A stretch of 21,029 nt of DNA from Nitrospirota bacterium (GCA_016212685.1 JACREW010000016.1:1-21029), one strand, 5' to 3'. Counted from the first letter of the stretch, positions 7,908 to 14,990 are shown. Numbers and translations are program-made. Notes: a model not told the origin generated them from the letters alone.

Positions 7908-8768
7908 ATGCCTAATGACCCGCTGATTACATATTCAAAGCTTCAAAAGGTATTCTCCAAAGATGTGCTGAACGAAAATAATCGTGAGCTTATTGGAGAA
8001 TGTGTCCGAGCAGCGTTGAAGAATTTAAGAGACGAGGACAAAATTGATTTAAAATCCCTCGTTTCGCAAAAAGAATATTTCGCATTTTCAACCAAAAAGA
8101 AGAACTCGCGCGCGGTTAATAATTCGTTATTCTTGGATAACCCACGGGAATGGGACAATTTCAGCACTGCCTTGGCTAAGAACCAATTAGCGGACTTTTC
8201 GGCAGAAAAAATTACGAGGATCATCTATTCGGCAGCAATCAGCTTCTGCTGTTATGTTGATATTCACAAAGACGGCGATCAAAAGACGCCCGGAACCTTC
8301 TTTGAATATCTCATTGGTCATCTTTTTGCCTGTCGTCTTGGCGTGAATCCAACAACCAGATTGCCAGTTTTGAATTTGGACATGGAAACAACTTTGCCGA
8401 CTGATTTTGTTTTCAATCTTGGCAAGGATAAGCCGAAATTCCATTTGCCGATTAAGATTTCAACGCGTGAGCGTGTTATTCAAGTTTGGGCTCACCAACG
8501 CGTTCTTGACGGCGTTTACGGTACAGGCCGCTTTTTGGGCACCCCTGTAATTCTGACAGAAACAAAGACAGACCAAAAAAAGAAAGAGGTTATCGAGATT
8601 TGCTTGCCCGATCAGTGGCGGATTTACCAGATGCATATCGCACAGTTGAAACGGATTTACTATCTGGACGTACCCGTGAGCTACGATAAACTGAATGCCG
8701 TGTTTCCTCCGCTAAATGTAAAGGCATTTGGTCATTTCTTTTTTGAACTCGATAACTTGACGGGGTAA
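7908..8768 (+). CDS. Probable type II restriction endonuclease, PD-(D/E)xK type
   Basis: A 286-residue protein whose centre resembles PD-(D/E)xK nucleases. TPGTFFEYLIG gives E133 in an N-terminal helix, LPTDFVF gives D166, and LPIKISTRERV gives K183 followed by RER at 187-189. The pattern K-x-x-T-R-E-R-x-x-Q is seen in several type II enzymes that cut double-stranded DNA at short sites. The usual acid two residues before the lysine is a proline (P181), so a relocated acid is needed if the enzyme is active. The family and recognition site are not recognised. It converges on an adjacent DNA methyltransferase gene, which supports a restriction role. ATG 7908 is chosen over TTG 7872, though neither has a Shine-Dalgarno. 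Base composition appears more AT-rich than the flanking housekeeping genes, suggesting acquisition by transfer. Confidence 0.75.
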   Translation: MPNDPLITYSKLQKVFSKDVLNENNRELIGECVRAALKNLRDEDKIDLKSLVSQKEYFAFSTKKKNSRAVNNSLFLDNPREWDNFSTALAKNQLADFSAEKITRIIYSAAISFCCYVDIHKDGDQKTPGTFFEYLIGHLFACRLGVNPTTRLPVLNLDMETTLPTDFVFNLGKDKPKFHLPIKISTRERVIQVWAHQRVLDGVYGTGRFLGTPVILTETKTDQKKKEVIEICLPDQWRIYQMHIAQLKRIYYLDVPVSYDKLNAVFPPLNVKAFGHFFFELDNLTG

Positions 8769-9447
8769 CTTTCCGAAATACAAGAAAGTACGAATGATTT
8801 TTTCTGGCATGTACCTGTTTTAAGACTCTACTAACACCAGGTTTGTTATTCCTCACCACGACAAATAAATCGACAACCGCAAGCCCCATTTGTAACAATT
8901 CATTAATAATTTCAACATGAGTTAACCGCTGCTTGTTGGCGCAGACTTCATCCTGACACTTGATAATTAGAATACCATTGGGCTTCAAGACGCGAAATGC
9001 TTCCTTTGACCCCTCAAAGTATAAATCCAAAACAGCCTCATGGTATTTTTTTGAGGTGTGACTGGTACCGTTATTGTTGTAATAATGCTCGTAATGTTGA
9101 TGATTCTGATGCGCCGTCCCTCCGGGCGTGTGCATATAGGGCGGATCAAAAACTACACAGTCGATCATACTATCGCCATAGGGCAGACGGCGGCAATCAA
9201 CACCGGTTGTCAGGTCAGTAGCTCTCAGCTCGTAGGCTGCTGTGTCAATACCTTTCCAGAAGACCCCTTTCCCGTATGTGACATCACAAACAATACTGCC
9301 CTTTGGTACATGCAAAGCGAGAACTTGAGGGAATACCTCATCATTGGTGCCCTGATAAGCGGAGAAAACCAACTCGTTTGTTGATAGCCCGCGTGCAACC
9401 CTGTTAGTCTTTTTGGGCTTAAGATTCACGGTTTTCTGGTTTGCCAT
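8590..9447 (-). CDS. DNA methyltransferase (N4-cytosine/N6-adenine type) of the restriction-modification pair
   Basis: A 285-residue SAM-dependent DNA methyltransferase. Motif I is VCDVTYGKGVFW (~53-64) and motif IV is FDPPYMH with DPPY at 101-104, which marks exocyclic amino methylation of adenine or cytosine. A later strand, GILIIKC, and the closing segment NHSYFLVFRK (~217-226) complete the core. The order motif I then motif IV is not the beta-class order. It should protect the host from the convergent endonuclease. The last 59 residues lie entirely antisense to the endonuclease gene, are rich in Arg and Ser and look unstructured, so the functional protein probably ends near residue 226. 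Its ATG lies 29 nt inside the RHH gene, suggesting translational coupling. Target base and site are unknown. Confidence 0.85.
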   Translation of the reverse strand: MANQKTVNLKPKKTNRVARGLSTNELVFSAYQGTNDEVFPQVLALHVPKGSIVCDVTYGKGVFWKGIDTAAYELRATDLTTGVDCRRLPYGDSMIDCVVFDPPYMHTPGGTAHQNHQHYEHYYNNNGTSHTSKKYHEAVLDLYFEGSKEAFRVLKPNGILIIKCQDEVCANKQRLTHVEIINELLQMGLAVVDLFVVVRNNKPGVSRVLKQVHARKNHSYFLVFRKVTPSSYRVQKRNDQMPLHLAEETRHSVYRSSRVRPDSKSVSTVRYASGKSATDRASKSR

Positions 9448-9610
9448 CGTGTTTTCTCGTCTTCTTTTTAAAGGCTATCCCTTTGTGATTGACATTTGAT
9501 TCTAACACCTTTATTATCCATGCATGCAAAGTCATGCCAGAGTCAATTGCCGCATGTTTCAACTGACGATGCAGATCTTCGGCAATTTCTATAGGAAATA
9601 TTTTTTTCAT
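9419..9610 (-). CDS. Small ribbon-helix-helix (Arc/HicB-like) DNA-binding protein
   Basis: A 63-residue protein whose first ~40 residues fit the ribbon-helix-helix fold: a beta strand KKIFPIEI, helix A EDLHRQLKHAAIDSG, a turn, and helix B TLHAWIIKVLESN. The tail is very basic. Such proteins are dimeric repressors or antitoxins. There is no toxin gene beside it; instead its 3' end overlaps the DNA methyltransferase by 29 nt and both are read from one promoter. A role as transcriptional controller of the restriction-modification genes is likely (inference). Classical controller (C) proteins of such systems are usually helix-turn-helix proteins, so an RHH type would be less common. The gene has no Shine-Dalgarno and its ATG lies about 9 nt after a -10 element. 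Confidence 0.72.
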   Translation of the reverse strand: MKKIFPIEIAEDLHRQLKHAAIDSGMTLHAWIIKVLESNVNHKGIAFKKKTRKHDGKPENRES

Positions 9611-9652
9611 ATATAAGACAGATTAGCATACTAAGTAAGGTTAGTCAAGTAA
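9611..9652 (-). promoter_or_regulatory. Promoter of the RHH-methyltransferase operon, probably leaderless
   Basis: On the minus strand, TTGACT (-35) is followed by a 17-nt spacer and TAATCT (-10, 9620-9625) preceded by TGC, an extended -10. The -10 ends 9 nt before ATG 9610 and there is no Shine-Dalgarno, so the transcript is likely leaderless or nearly so. The 14 nt at 9622-9635 (CTTAGTATGCTAAT on the minus strand) match 7775-7788 at 13 of 14 positions. Related half-motifs TTAG...AAGTAA occur twice on the plus strand (9624-9638 and 9641-9652), which could be tandem operator sites. Confidence 0.6.
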
Positions 9653-9681
9653 TAAATCAAATAAAACAAAGAATGGCCAAC

Positions 9682-9747
9682 AAAAAATCAACCCGACTGG
9701 TGATAAGCGTGGCGCGGTTTTCATTGACGCGTTTTCACCAGCGGGTT
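9682..9747 (-). terminator. Intrinsic terminator of the small membrane protein gene
   Basis: Imperfect inverted repeat with arms at 9690-9708 and 9729-9747. The minus-strand arm reads AACCCGCTGGTGAAAACGC and pairs with the other arm apart from a few mismatches. On the minus strand the hairpin is followed by GATTTTTTG, a T run typical of Rho-independent termination, 16 nt past the end of the small membrane protein gene. It insulates the restriction-modification promoter from upstream readthrough. Confidence 0.7.
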
Positions 9748-9762
9748 ATTTAGGTCGTTAGT

Positions 9763-9978
9763 TTATTTCTTCGCAAAAGCCGACAATACCTGCATTAATA
9801 GAATGGCCGCTATCGCCGTGAATATCGCCGCAACAACCCCGTATCCGACCGGCACCCATGCCGCATACTTATGCAATGTAGTCTGGATGGTCACACCGCC
9901 TCCCAGCCCCGCCAAAAGACAAAAAACCGCAACTATTATTACAGCCTTCCAATTAACCTCATTATTTTCCGCTGTCAT
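9763..9978 (-). CDS. Small two-helix membrane protein, function unknown
   Basis: A 71-residue protein. After a short charged N-terminus (MTAENNEVNWK) there is a glycine-rich helix, AVIIVAVFCLLAGLGGGV (~12-29), a short loop (QTTLHKYAAW), a second helix, VPVGYGVVAAIFTAIAAILL (~42-61), and a short basic end. No family is recognised. It is likely real: GGGAGGT lies 5 nt before the ATG, a perfect TATAAT lies upstream at 10007-10012, and a terminator follows it. It appears to be transcribed alone. It could be a small stress or assembly membrane protein, but nothing in the sequence indicates a role. Confidence 0.8.
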   Translation of the reverse strand: MTAENNEVNWKAVIIVAVFCLLAGLGGGVTIQTTLHKYAAWVPVGYGVVAAIFTAIAAILLMQVLSAFAKK

Positions 9979-9982
9979 TTTT

Positions 9983-10012
9983 ACCTCCCGGTTTTTGATT
10001 TGCGATATTATA
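9983..10012 (-). promoter_or_regulatory. -10 box and strong ribosome binding site of the small membrane protein gene
   Basis: Minus-strand TATAAT (10007-10012) is a perfect -10 with no obvious -35. GGGAGGT (9983-9989), 5 nt before ATG 9978, is one of the strongest Shine-Dalgarno matches in the window. Confidence 0.55.
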
Positions 10013-10049
10013 ACCTAAATTAAACGATTCTTACTTTGAATACCTAAAG

Positions 10050-10214
10050 GACATGGCATGCATGGCGGGAAAGCCTTTACCGACGAAATTCCTAATCAAC
10101 ATCCGCCTTCCCGTCATCCGCATCGGTGCTCGCTTATTGGGTAATTGGCTGAATATCTATGCCCTGAACGTAAACCGGCACTTGTAAAGGCTTTGAAGCC
10201 GTGCATTCCATGCC
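10050..10214. repeat. 165-bp intergenic element bounded by 31-bp imperfect inverted repeats
   Basis: The arms 10050-10080 and 10184-10214 are complementary over most of 31 nt, including an uninterrupted 11-nt block (AAAGCCTTTAC and its complement). The ~100-nt interior has no reading frame worth calling. It fills most of the 294-nt gap between mutS2 and the small membrane protein gene. A 14-nt sequence just outside, AAATGCTTTGTCTT at 10221-10234, also occurs in the structured repeat fragment at 18389-18402. It could be a miniature inverted-repeat element, a decayed insertion or a long hairpin at the end of mutS2. Confidence 0.55.
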
Positions 10215-10272
10215 TTGCGAAAATGCTTTGTCTTTCATTATAGTAACGTCTGCAATCAATCCAAGCTAACTC

Positions 10273-12660
10273 TCAACTCATCGCCGCTATCGTAACCCCT
10301 GCCCCTCCTTCCTCCTGCCCCCCCTTCCTGAAGCCCTTGATAAGAGGATGGCCTGTCAGATATTCCCTGACCGCCTTTGAAAGAGCCCCGGTTCCGATAC
10401 CGTGAATAATCGTAACCTCAGAAAGCCCTGCCAATGAAGCGTGATTAAGGAACGGCTCTATTTGCGAGAGGGCCTCATCCACCCTGAATCCGACGATATT
10501 TATCGTAGATGAAACGGCTTCGTCCGGCCTTTCCGATTTTACAAAAGTGTACGCGGCTTGCACAGAAACCCCTCTTTTAAAACCGACATCCGATAAGGAA
10601 ACTTCTATCTCCATAGCGCCCACCCTTACCCTTAAGCGTTTATCTTTGGGGTTGATGCTGATTATCGGCGCATCATACCCTATGGATTTTATGAAAACAA
10701 CATCTCCCTCTTTCAGTTCGTCTATCGAAGGTATGCGTTTATCGCCTTTGTCGTATTCCTTGATCTTTTGGACAACCGCCTCCTGAGCAGCCTCGGCCTC
10801 TTTCAAAACTTCCTTCATCTTATCTCTTTCTTTTTTCTTGAGATCCTCCATTAACTCGTGCATCTGCCTTTTTGTATTCAGAATAATATCCGAGGCGTCT
10901 TTATATGCGTTCGCGAAAATTTCTCTCTGACGGTTTTCGGTCTCTAAGAGCGTTTCTTTAACCTGTTTCTCTGTTTCCTTTATTTCATCCTGCTGTTGTT
11001 TTAGTTTATCGATCCCGCTTTCATACTGCCTTCTCTTTTCGTTGAGGTCTAATATCAGGGTATCCAACTCTATTTTCCTCACGCCAAGAATATTTTTCGC
11101 GGATTCTATTATTTCTTCCGGCAGTCCGTATCTCTTAGCCGTCTCAAACGCGTGAGATTGTCCCGGCTCTCCGACCCTTAACTTATAAAGCGGAGTGAAT
11201 GTCCTGTCGTCGAATTCCATCGAGGCGTTGAGCATTCCCTGTTCTTTATGAACAAAACCCTTTATGTCGGTAAGATGAGTTGTAGCGAATAAAAGCGCGC
11301 CGCTCTTTTTCATCTCCTTTAGCACCGCGCATGAAAGCGCTGCCCCTTCGTCAGGGTCGGTCCCGGTGCCGAGTTCGTCAATCAACACAACGGTGTTTTT
11401 ATCCGCCTGTTTCAGGATTTCTGCTATGTTCGATACATGTGCGGAAAAGGTGGAGAGATTATCCTCTATGGATTGTTTATCGCCGATGTCCACAAGCAGG
11501 TTGTTGACAAGCGGAAAATCGGACGAAGAATCCGCAGGAACAGGCATGCCTGATAAGGCCATAAGGAGAAGCAGTCCGATAGTTTTAATCGCAATGGTCT
11601 TGCCTCCCGCGTTAGGGCCCGTTATTACCATCACGGCATCGTCCCCTCCGAGCCTTACATCTATGGGAACAACGCCCTTAGGCGTATCCGTTTTCTGAAA
11701 CGCGAGCATCAGAAGTGGATGCCTTGCCCCGACTATGTTGATTGTGTTCCGTTCGTTTATTTGCGGGGCCCCCATAGCGAGCCTGTCGGAAAAAATCGCG
11801 ATTGCATTAAGCGTGTCGATATAGACGAGAACCTGATATTCGGCCTCCATCCCGGAAGCGACAGCCCGTACCCTTGAGCTTATGTTTCTGAGGATCCTTA
11901 TCTCTTCGGCCTTTGCCTCTGCTATGAGATTTTCAAGCTCGTTGGAAATTCCTATTATGATAAGCGGCTCCATGAAGGCCGTCTCGCCGGATTTGGAAAC
12001 GTCATGCACAACGCCCTGCACCTGCCCTTTTGAATCCATTCTTACAGGAATGACCCATCTTCCCGAACGCTGCGTGATAAAATCGTCCTGAAGGAATTTT
12101 GCGACATCCTCTTCGCGCACTATCTCCTCGAGTTTTTTCCTTACCTTGCCTTCGAGTTTTTTTATCTTTGCCCGGAGATCAGATAAAGCGACTGAAGCGC
12201 TGTCGAGTATAGCGCCTTCGCTGTCTATAGACTTCTCAAGGATTCGGAGTATATCGGGGTAGCCTGTTATTCCCTCCGGCTTTTGAGTCGAGTCTACGAC
12301 CAGTTCATTGAGAAGCGGCAGGTCTTCGCGTTCTTTAAGCTGATCCGATAGGGAATACGCCGCGCTTAAAAAGACCATTATCCATGAAAGCTCTTTAGGA
12401 TCGAGCACTGCGCCTTCCGGACGCACTTTGTATAGAAGCGGTTTTATGTCGGGGAATGATGAAATGCGAAGGGGCATGCCCTTCTGCGCCGCCAGCCTTA
12501 TCTCCTGAATCAGGCCGACTCTTTTGGTAATCTCCGCTATGCTGCCGAGAGGGGAAATAGAAAGGACTTCATTCCGCGATGCCTCGCTCTTTGCGAACTT
12601 AGCGGCTGCTCCGAGGAGCCTGTCGAATTCAAGCGCTTCAAGGGAATTTTTGGTGATCAT
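10273..12660 (-). CDS. mutS2: MutS2, DNA/ribosome-associated MutS-family ATPase with Smr domain
   Basis: A 795-residue protein, the usual length for MutS2. It lacks the mismatch-recognition domain of MutS. Visible in order are: the core/clamp region with a central connector, Walker A GPNAGGKT (~345-355), Walker B VLIDELGTGTDPDEGAAL, the FATTHLTDIKGF segment, a long coiled coil (~520-640, rich in K, E and Q), and a C-terminal Smr nuclease domain with HGIGTGAL. MutS2 suppresses homologous recombination or acts as a collided-ribosome splitting factor, depending on the organism studied. AGGT lies 8 nt before ATG 12660. It stands apart from the next upstream gene by 180 nt in which nothing convincing is seen. 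Confidence 0.96.
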   Translation of the reverse strand: MITKNSLEALEFDRLLGAAAKFAKSEASRNEVLSISPLGSIAEITKRVGLIQEIRLAAQKGMPLRISSFPDIKPLLYKVRPEGAVLDPKELSWIMVFLSAAYSLSDQLKEREDLPLLNELVVDSTQKPEGITGYPDILRILEKSIDSEGAILDSASVALSDLRAKIKKLEGKVRKKLEEIVREEDVAKFLQDDFITQRSGRWVIPVRMDSKGQVQGVVHDVSKSGETAFMEPLIIIGISNELENLIAEAKAEEIRILRNISSRVRAVASGMEAEYQVLVYIDTLNAIAIFSDRLAMGAPQINERNTINIVGARHPLLMLAFQKTDTPKGVVPIDVRLGGDDAVMVITGPNAGGKTIAIKTIGLLLLMALSGMPVPADSSSDFPLVNNLLVDIGDKQSIEDNLSTFSAHVSNIAEILKQADKNTVVLIDELGTGTDPDEGAALSCAVLKEMKKSGALLFATTHLTDIKGFVHKEQGMLNASMEFDDRTFTPLYKLRVGEPGQSHAFETAKRYGLPEEIIESAKNILGVRKIELDTLILDLNEKRRQYESGIDKLKQQQDEIKETEKQVKETLLETENRQREIFANAYKDASDIILNTKRQMHELMEDLKKKERDKMKEVLKEAEAAQEAVVQKIKEYDKGDKRIPSIDELKEGDVVFIKSIGYDAPIISINPKDKRLRVRVGAMEIEVSLSDVGFKRGVSVQAAYTFVKSERPDEAVSSTINIVGFRVDEALSQIEPFLNHASLAGLSEVTIIHGIGTGALSKAVREYLTGHPLIKGFRKGGQEEGGAGVTIAAMS

Positions 12661-12840
12661 CGGTTACCTGTTTTCATTATGTTTATATAGAGACATGGAC
12701 TGCTGCCAGTTTTTACAATTCGCAATTTTTTTAAACAATCCAGTATAGCCATTGTGGATTTTTTTATTGGATACGTTGTAGCAGTCGTCCTCAATAAGGT
12801 GGCGAGGTAAAACCTTTTATCCGCCCATGCCTCTATAATT
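12661..12840. other. Intergenic gap upstream of mutS2, no feature recognised
   Basis: 180 nt of AT-rich sequence between mutS2 and the gene above it. A possible -10 (TATAAA on the minus strand, near 12685) lacks a convincing -35. A reading frame of 71 codons crosses the gap but has no ribosome site and overlaps the upstream gene. No RNA gene or repeat was recognised. Confidence 0.4.
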
Positions 12841-13569
12841 TTAATCTTCACGTGGATTTTTAGGCTTATCAAGGTACGCCTTAAACAGAGTTTCCATATC
12901 GTTCAGCATATCTTTTGAGATCGAGAACTTCACGAAGTCGGCAAAACAGTCGAGGATGATAAGCGCGTTTATGCTTGCGTCTTCGATTTTCAGGTTCGAC
13001 AGCCTTTTTGAAAAGCTTTTATTGACTATGCGGACTTCATCGTATATCTTTACGAGATCCTTTAAATCCCAGTCCGGCTCCCCTCCATGCCTATGAATGA
13101 AATACTGGGCGATAAGATACATCGAGATAACACGGTATCTTGTCTCATCCTCAGTCGCAAACGGAAGGTGATAGCGGACCATCGGCTTCAGCTTATCCAT
13201 AACAGGACAGCCGCTTGTGACCATGTAAATGCCGATAAGCGGGCTTACGCTTTTTTGAAGGGTTGTGTGCTTAAAATATGTCCGGGCTTCGGTCTCTATG
13301 GAGACATCGACCTCCTCGTAAGAAGCAGAATTCCTAAAGAAATCAATGACATCTACAATGCTCTCCACTATCGGGCAATTCTTGTATTTCTCTTCGTCTA
13401 TCGTGCAATTAGGGCATTTAAAGAAATTCAGATCCGCCCATTCCGGATAGCTGTCTTTCGGCTGGCGAATTAAGTTCAATGTCTCGCGCTCGAGCTGGAC
13501 GTCGAACCTCTTTTCAGCGCCGTCGCTGAACTTGAAAACGTAATTAAAATATATCGGCTTATTTTCCAT
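12841..13569 (-). CDS. Conserved-looking protein with CxxC-x9-C motif, function unknown
   Basis: A 242-residue, probably cytoplasmic protein without a signal peptide. The N-terminus (NYVFKFSDGAEKRFDVQLE) looks like a small beta domain. It is followed by a cysteine cluster, FFKCPNCTIDEEKYKNCPI (C-x2-C-x9-C), and later a further GCPVMDKLKP. The C-terminal half is helical (YRVISMYLIAQYF; LKDLVKIYDEVRIVNKSFSKRL). The cysteines could bind a metal or serve a redox role, but this is inference. The architecture resembles a domain of unknown function that I cannot name with certainty (possibly DUF6901). The ATG at 13569 has no clear ribosome site; TAAAAT about 15 nt upstream could be a -10. A structured repeat (copy A) lies upstream. 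Confidence 0.75.
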   Translation of the reverse strand: MENKPIYFNYVFKFSDGAEKRFDVQLERETLNLIRQPKDSYPEWADLNFFKCPNCTIDEEKYKNCPIVESIVDVIDFFRNSASYEEVDVSIETEARTYFKHTTLQKSVSPLIGIYMVTSGCPVMDKLKPMVRYHLPFATEDETRYRVISMYLIAQYFIHRHGGEPDWDLKDLVKIYDEVRIVNKSFSKRLSNLKIEDASINALIILDCFADFVKFSISKDMLNDMETLFKAYLDKPKNPRED

Positions 13570-13636
13570 ATTGAAATTATTTTACCATACTCAAACATCT
13601 CAGCATCTATAGGGAATCTGCTTTTCTGGTTCTATA

Positions 13637-13767
13637 GCGCGAAGGCAAAGCATTGGAGCGACTTCGACAGCCTATGCGTAACATGGATGTTTAAGCGGGC
13701 TGTCGCAGCTTCGGAGAAAGGCTCGGATGCCTTTCGAGAATGAAGCGGAAATGTTTTGTCTTCGCGC
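13637..13767 (+). repeat. Structured interspersed repeat, copy A
   Basis: A 131-nt copy closed by an 18-bp stem (13637-13654 with 13750-13767: GCGCGAAGGCAAAGCATT against AATGTTTTGTCTTCGCGC), perfect if two G-U pairs are allowed. Inside are a CGACAGCC/GGCTGTCG stem and a GAAAGGC-TCGGAT-GCCTTTC hairpin enclosed by GCTTC/GAAGC. The core is nearly identical to copies B and C, while the closing stem is different. It lies between the DUF1232 gene and the 242-residue protein gene, in the orientation opposite to them. Confidence 0.85.
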
Positions 13768-13784
13768 GTGGCCCGCATTGCAAA

Positions 13785-14069
13785 TTAAGGGCTTAAATTG
13801 TTTATCTGCAATCTGTAATCTTCGACAACCTCCTTCGGAATCATTTTGAACGCGATGAAAACCAAAAGAGGAACAATGACGGCATCATCTATGTGGCCTA
13901 TTACAGGAATAAAATCCGGGATAATGTCAAAAGGCATAAGCATATAGCCGACTGCGAGGCCGAGGATAATTTTTGCCGGCAATGGAGTCCGCTTGTCTTT
14001 GATAACGCGCTTGTATAGCTTAACCGCGCTCTTTAATTGCTTGCCTTTGGCGATCAGTTTTTTACACAT
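13785..14069 (-). CDS. YkvA-like DUF1232 membrane-associated protein
   Basis: A 94-residue protein. Residues ~30-80 carry the DUF1232 signature: TPLPAKIILGLAVGYMLMPFDIIPDFIPVIGHIDDAVIV, that is a hydrophobic helix followed by the Pro/Asp-rich PxDIIPDFIPxxGxxDD block, then a second hydrophobic helix. The family is widespread, small and membrane-associated, with no agreed function. The N-terminus is basic. GAGG lies about 8 nt before ATG 14069. It follows the M23 peptidase gene by 20 nt and shares its promoter, so a link to the cell envelope is possible. Repeat copy A lies immediately downstream. Confidence 0.9.
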   Translation of the reverse strand: MCKKLIAKGKQLKSAVKLYKRVIKDKRTPLPAKIILGLAVGYMLMPFDIIPDFIPVIGHIDDAVIVPLLVFIAFKMIPKEVVEDYRLQINNLSP

Positions 14070-14089
14070 ATGATTATTCCTCTTTGCGA

Positions 14090-14914
14090 TTATTGCTTCG
14101 GCTTACATCTTGCCGGCCAAACCACCTTGCTTCCTGCCGGATGAATAGAACCCTTTTCGGAAAGATACGGGATCGCGACTCTCTTTTTCTCCTCAGGGAT
14201 ATGCTCAATCTCATCGAGATCTTTCAGGCCACTGAGATAAATCGCGATGGGATCAAAGTTACGCAAGCCTTCCACGATAATTTTTGAGCCCCTGCGCTCG
14301 TATTGACCGCTCCTGCCTGCCAAGGTAGTTAAATGGAGATGAGGATAACCGGACTCGCCATAATGACCTCCTGTGGTCCCGGTCTTTCCGGAGAGAGCAA
14401 TGACCTGTCCCGCCTGCACTTTATCGCCGATCTCATGTTTAGGAAGTTCCAATAAGTGCTGGTATTTGGAGTAAACCCAAAACGGAAGCCCTGTGTCTTC
14501 AGGCGCATGCTGCAGCCATAAATAGATGCCCAACGCCTGACCGCCGATGCCCATGCCGATGATTTTGCCTGATGCGAGGGCAATCAAAGGCGTGCCTTCA
14601 TCGAGCGACAAATCCATGCCTCCGTGCAAGCCGCCGTAACGGAATGAGGGACGATAACTGCCGTCATATCGTCTCGAAGATGCGAACGGAGAGGCTACCT
14701 CCGGACAGGTAGCGTCGCTTGGGAATAAAGGGACAAGGCCGCTCGGACGGATGGAAACCCGCTCGGTTCCGGCGCTTTCACCTTCCTCCTCAGACTGTTT
14801 CATAAATCCCTTTTTCCCCTGAGATTCGGCAGTGGCCGTTAAAAGAGCTGCCAGCGCAAAAACCATAACTATCATTCTGAAATATTTTCTAACGCACACC
14901 TTCCTCTCCTCCAT
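14090..14914 (-). CDS. M23 (LytM-type) peptidase, exported
   Basis: A 274-residue protein with an N-terminal signal sequence (MIVMVFALAALLTATAES). Residues ~95-200 form an M23/LytM domain: LHGGMDLSLDEGTPLIA supplies the HxxxD zinc ligands and PHLHLTTLAG the HxH motif. An extra QHLL segment sits where the central histidine is expected. M23 enzymes cut peptidoglycan cross-bridges, or act as amidase activators when inactive; all zinc ligands appear present here. A long inserted loop (QHAPEDTGLPFWVYSKYQHL) is notable. The start is uncertain: ATG 14914 has AAGGAG 12 nt upstream, whereas GTG 14899 has GGAGG at 8 nt and gives a tidier signal peptide. It is the first gene of a two-gene operon with DUF1232. 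Confidence 0.88.
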   Translation of the reverse strand: MEERKVCVRKYFRMIVMVFALAALLTATAESQGKKGFMKQSEEEGESAGTERVSIRPSGLVPLFPSDATCPEVASPFASSRRYDGSYRPSFRYGGLHGGMDLSLDEGTPLIALASGKIIGMGIGGQALGIYLWLQHAPEDTGLPFWVYSKYQHLLELPKHEIGDKVQAGQVIALSGKTGTTGGHYGESGYPHLHLTTLAGRSGQYERRGSKIIVEGLRNFDPIAIYLSGLKDLDEIEHIPEEKKRVAIPYLSEKGSIHPAGSKVVWPARCKPKQ

Positions 14915-14934
14915 ACCCCAAAGTTACTCCTTGA

Positions 14935-14963
14935 AATATAACACTTTTTATCGTGCTTGTAAA
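14935..14963 (-). promoter_or_regulatory. Sigma-70-type promoter of the M23 peptidase-DUF1232 operon
   Basis: On the minus strand: TTTACA (14958-14963), a 17-nt spacer, then TATATT (14935-14940) preceded by TGT, making an extended -10. This is the best promoter match in the window. A parS-like palindrome begins 7 bp upstream of the -35. Confidence 0.72.
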
Positions 14964-14969
14964 GACTAT

Positions 14970-14985
14970 TGTTCCACGTGGAACA
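14970..14985. promoter_or_regulatory. parS: parS-like ParB-binding site, site 1
   Basis: TGTTCCACGTGGAACA, a perfect 16-bp palindrome that differs from the commonly cited parS consensus TGTTNCACGTGAAACA at one position and is its symmetric form. It lies in the short gap between the last exporter gene and the M23 promoter. An identical copy is at 19654-19669. ParB would load here to organise and segregate the origin region. Confidence 0.85.
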
Positions 14986-14990
14986 CACCC

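Noticed and set aside
7541..7915. 124-codon plus-strand frame opposite the RF-1 domain gene
   Set aside because: Antisense to a well supported gene, without domain or ribosome site.
9058..9384. 108-codon plus-strand frame opposite the methyltransferase
   Set aside because: Antisense shadow of the conserved methylase motifs.
12748..12762. TGTGGATTT, a possible DnaA box indicating oriC
   Set aside because: Only 7 of 9 bases match, it is isolated, and no cluster of DnaA boxes is seen; oriC itself is not in the window.
12844..12859. Another CACGTGGA core that could be a third parS site
   Set aside because: Only the central bases match; the outer bases differ at about half the positions, and it lies at the 3' end of a coding region.
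12657..12872. 71-codon minus-strand frame across the mutS2 upstream gap
   Set aside because: No ribosome site, no recognisable composition or domain, and it overlaps the end of the 242-residue protein gene.
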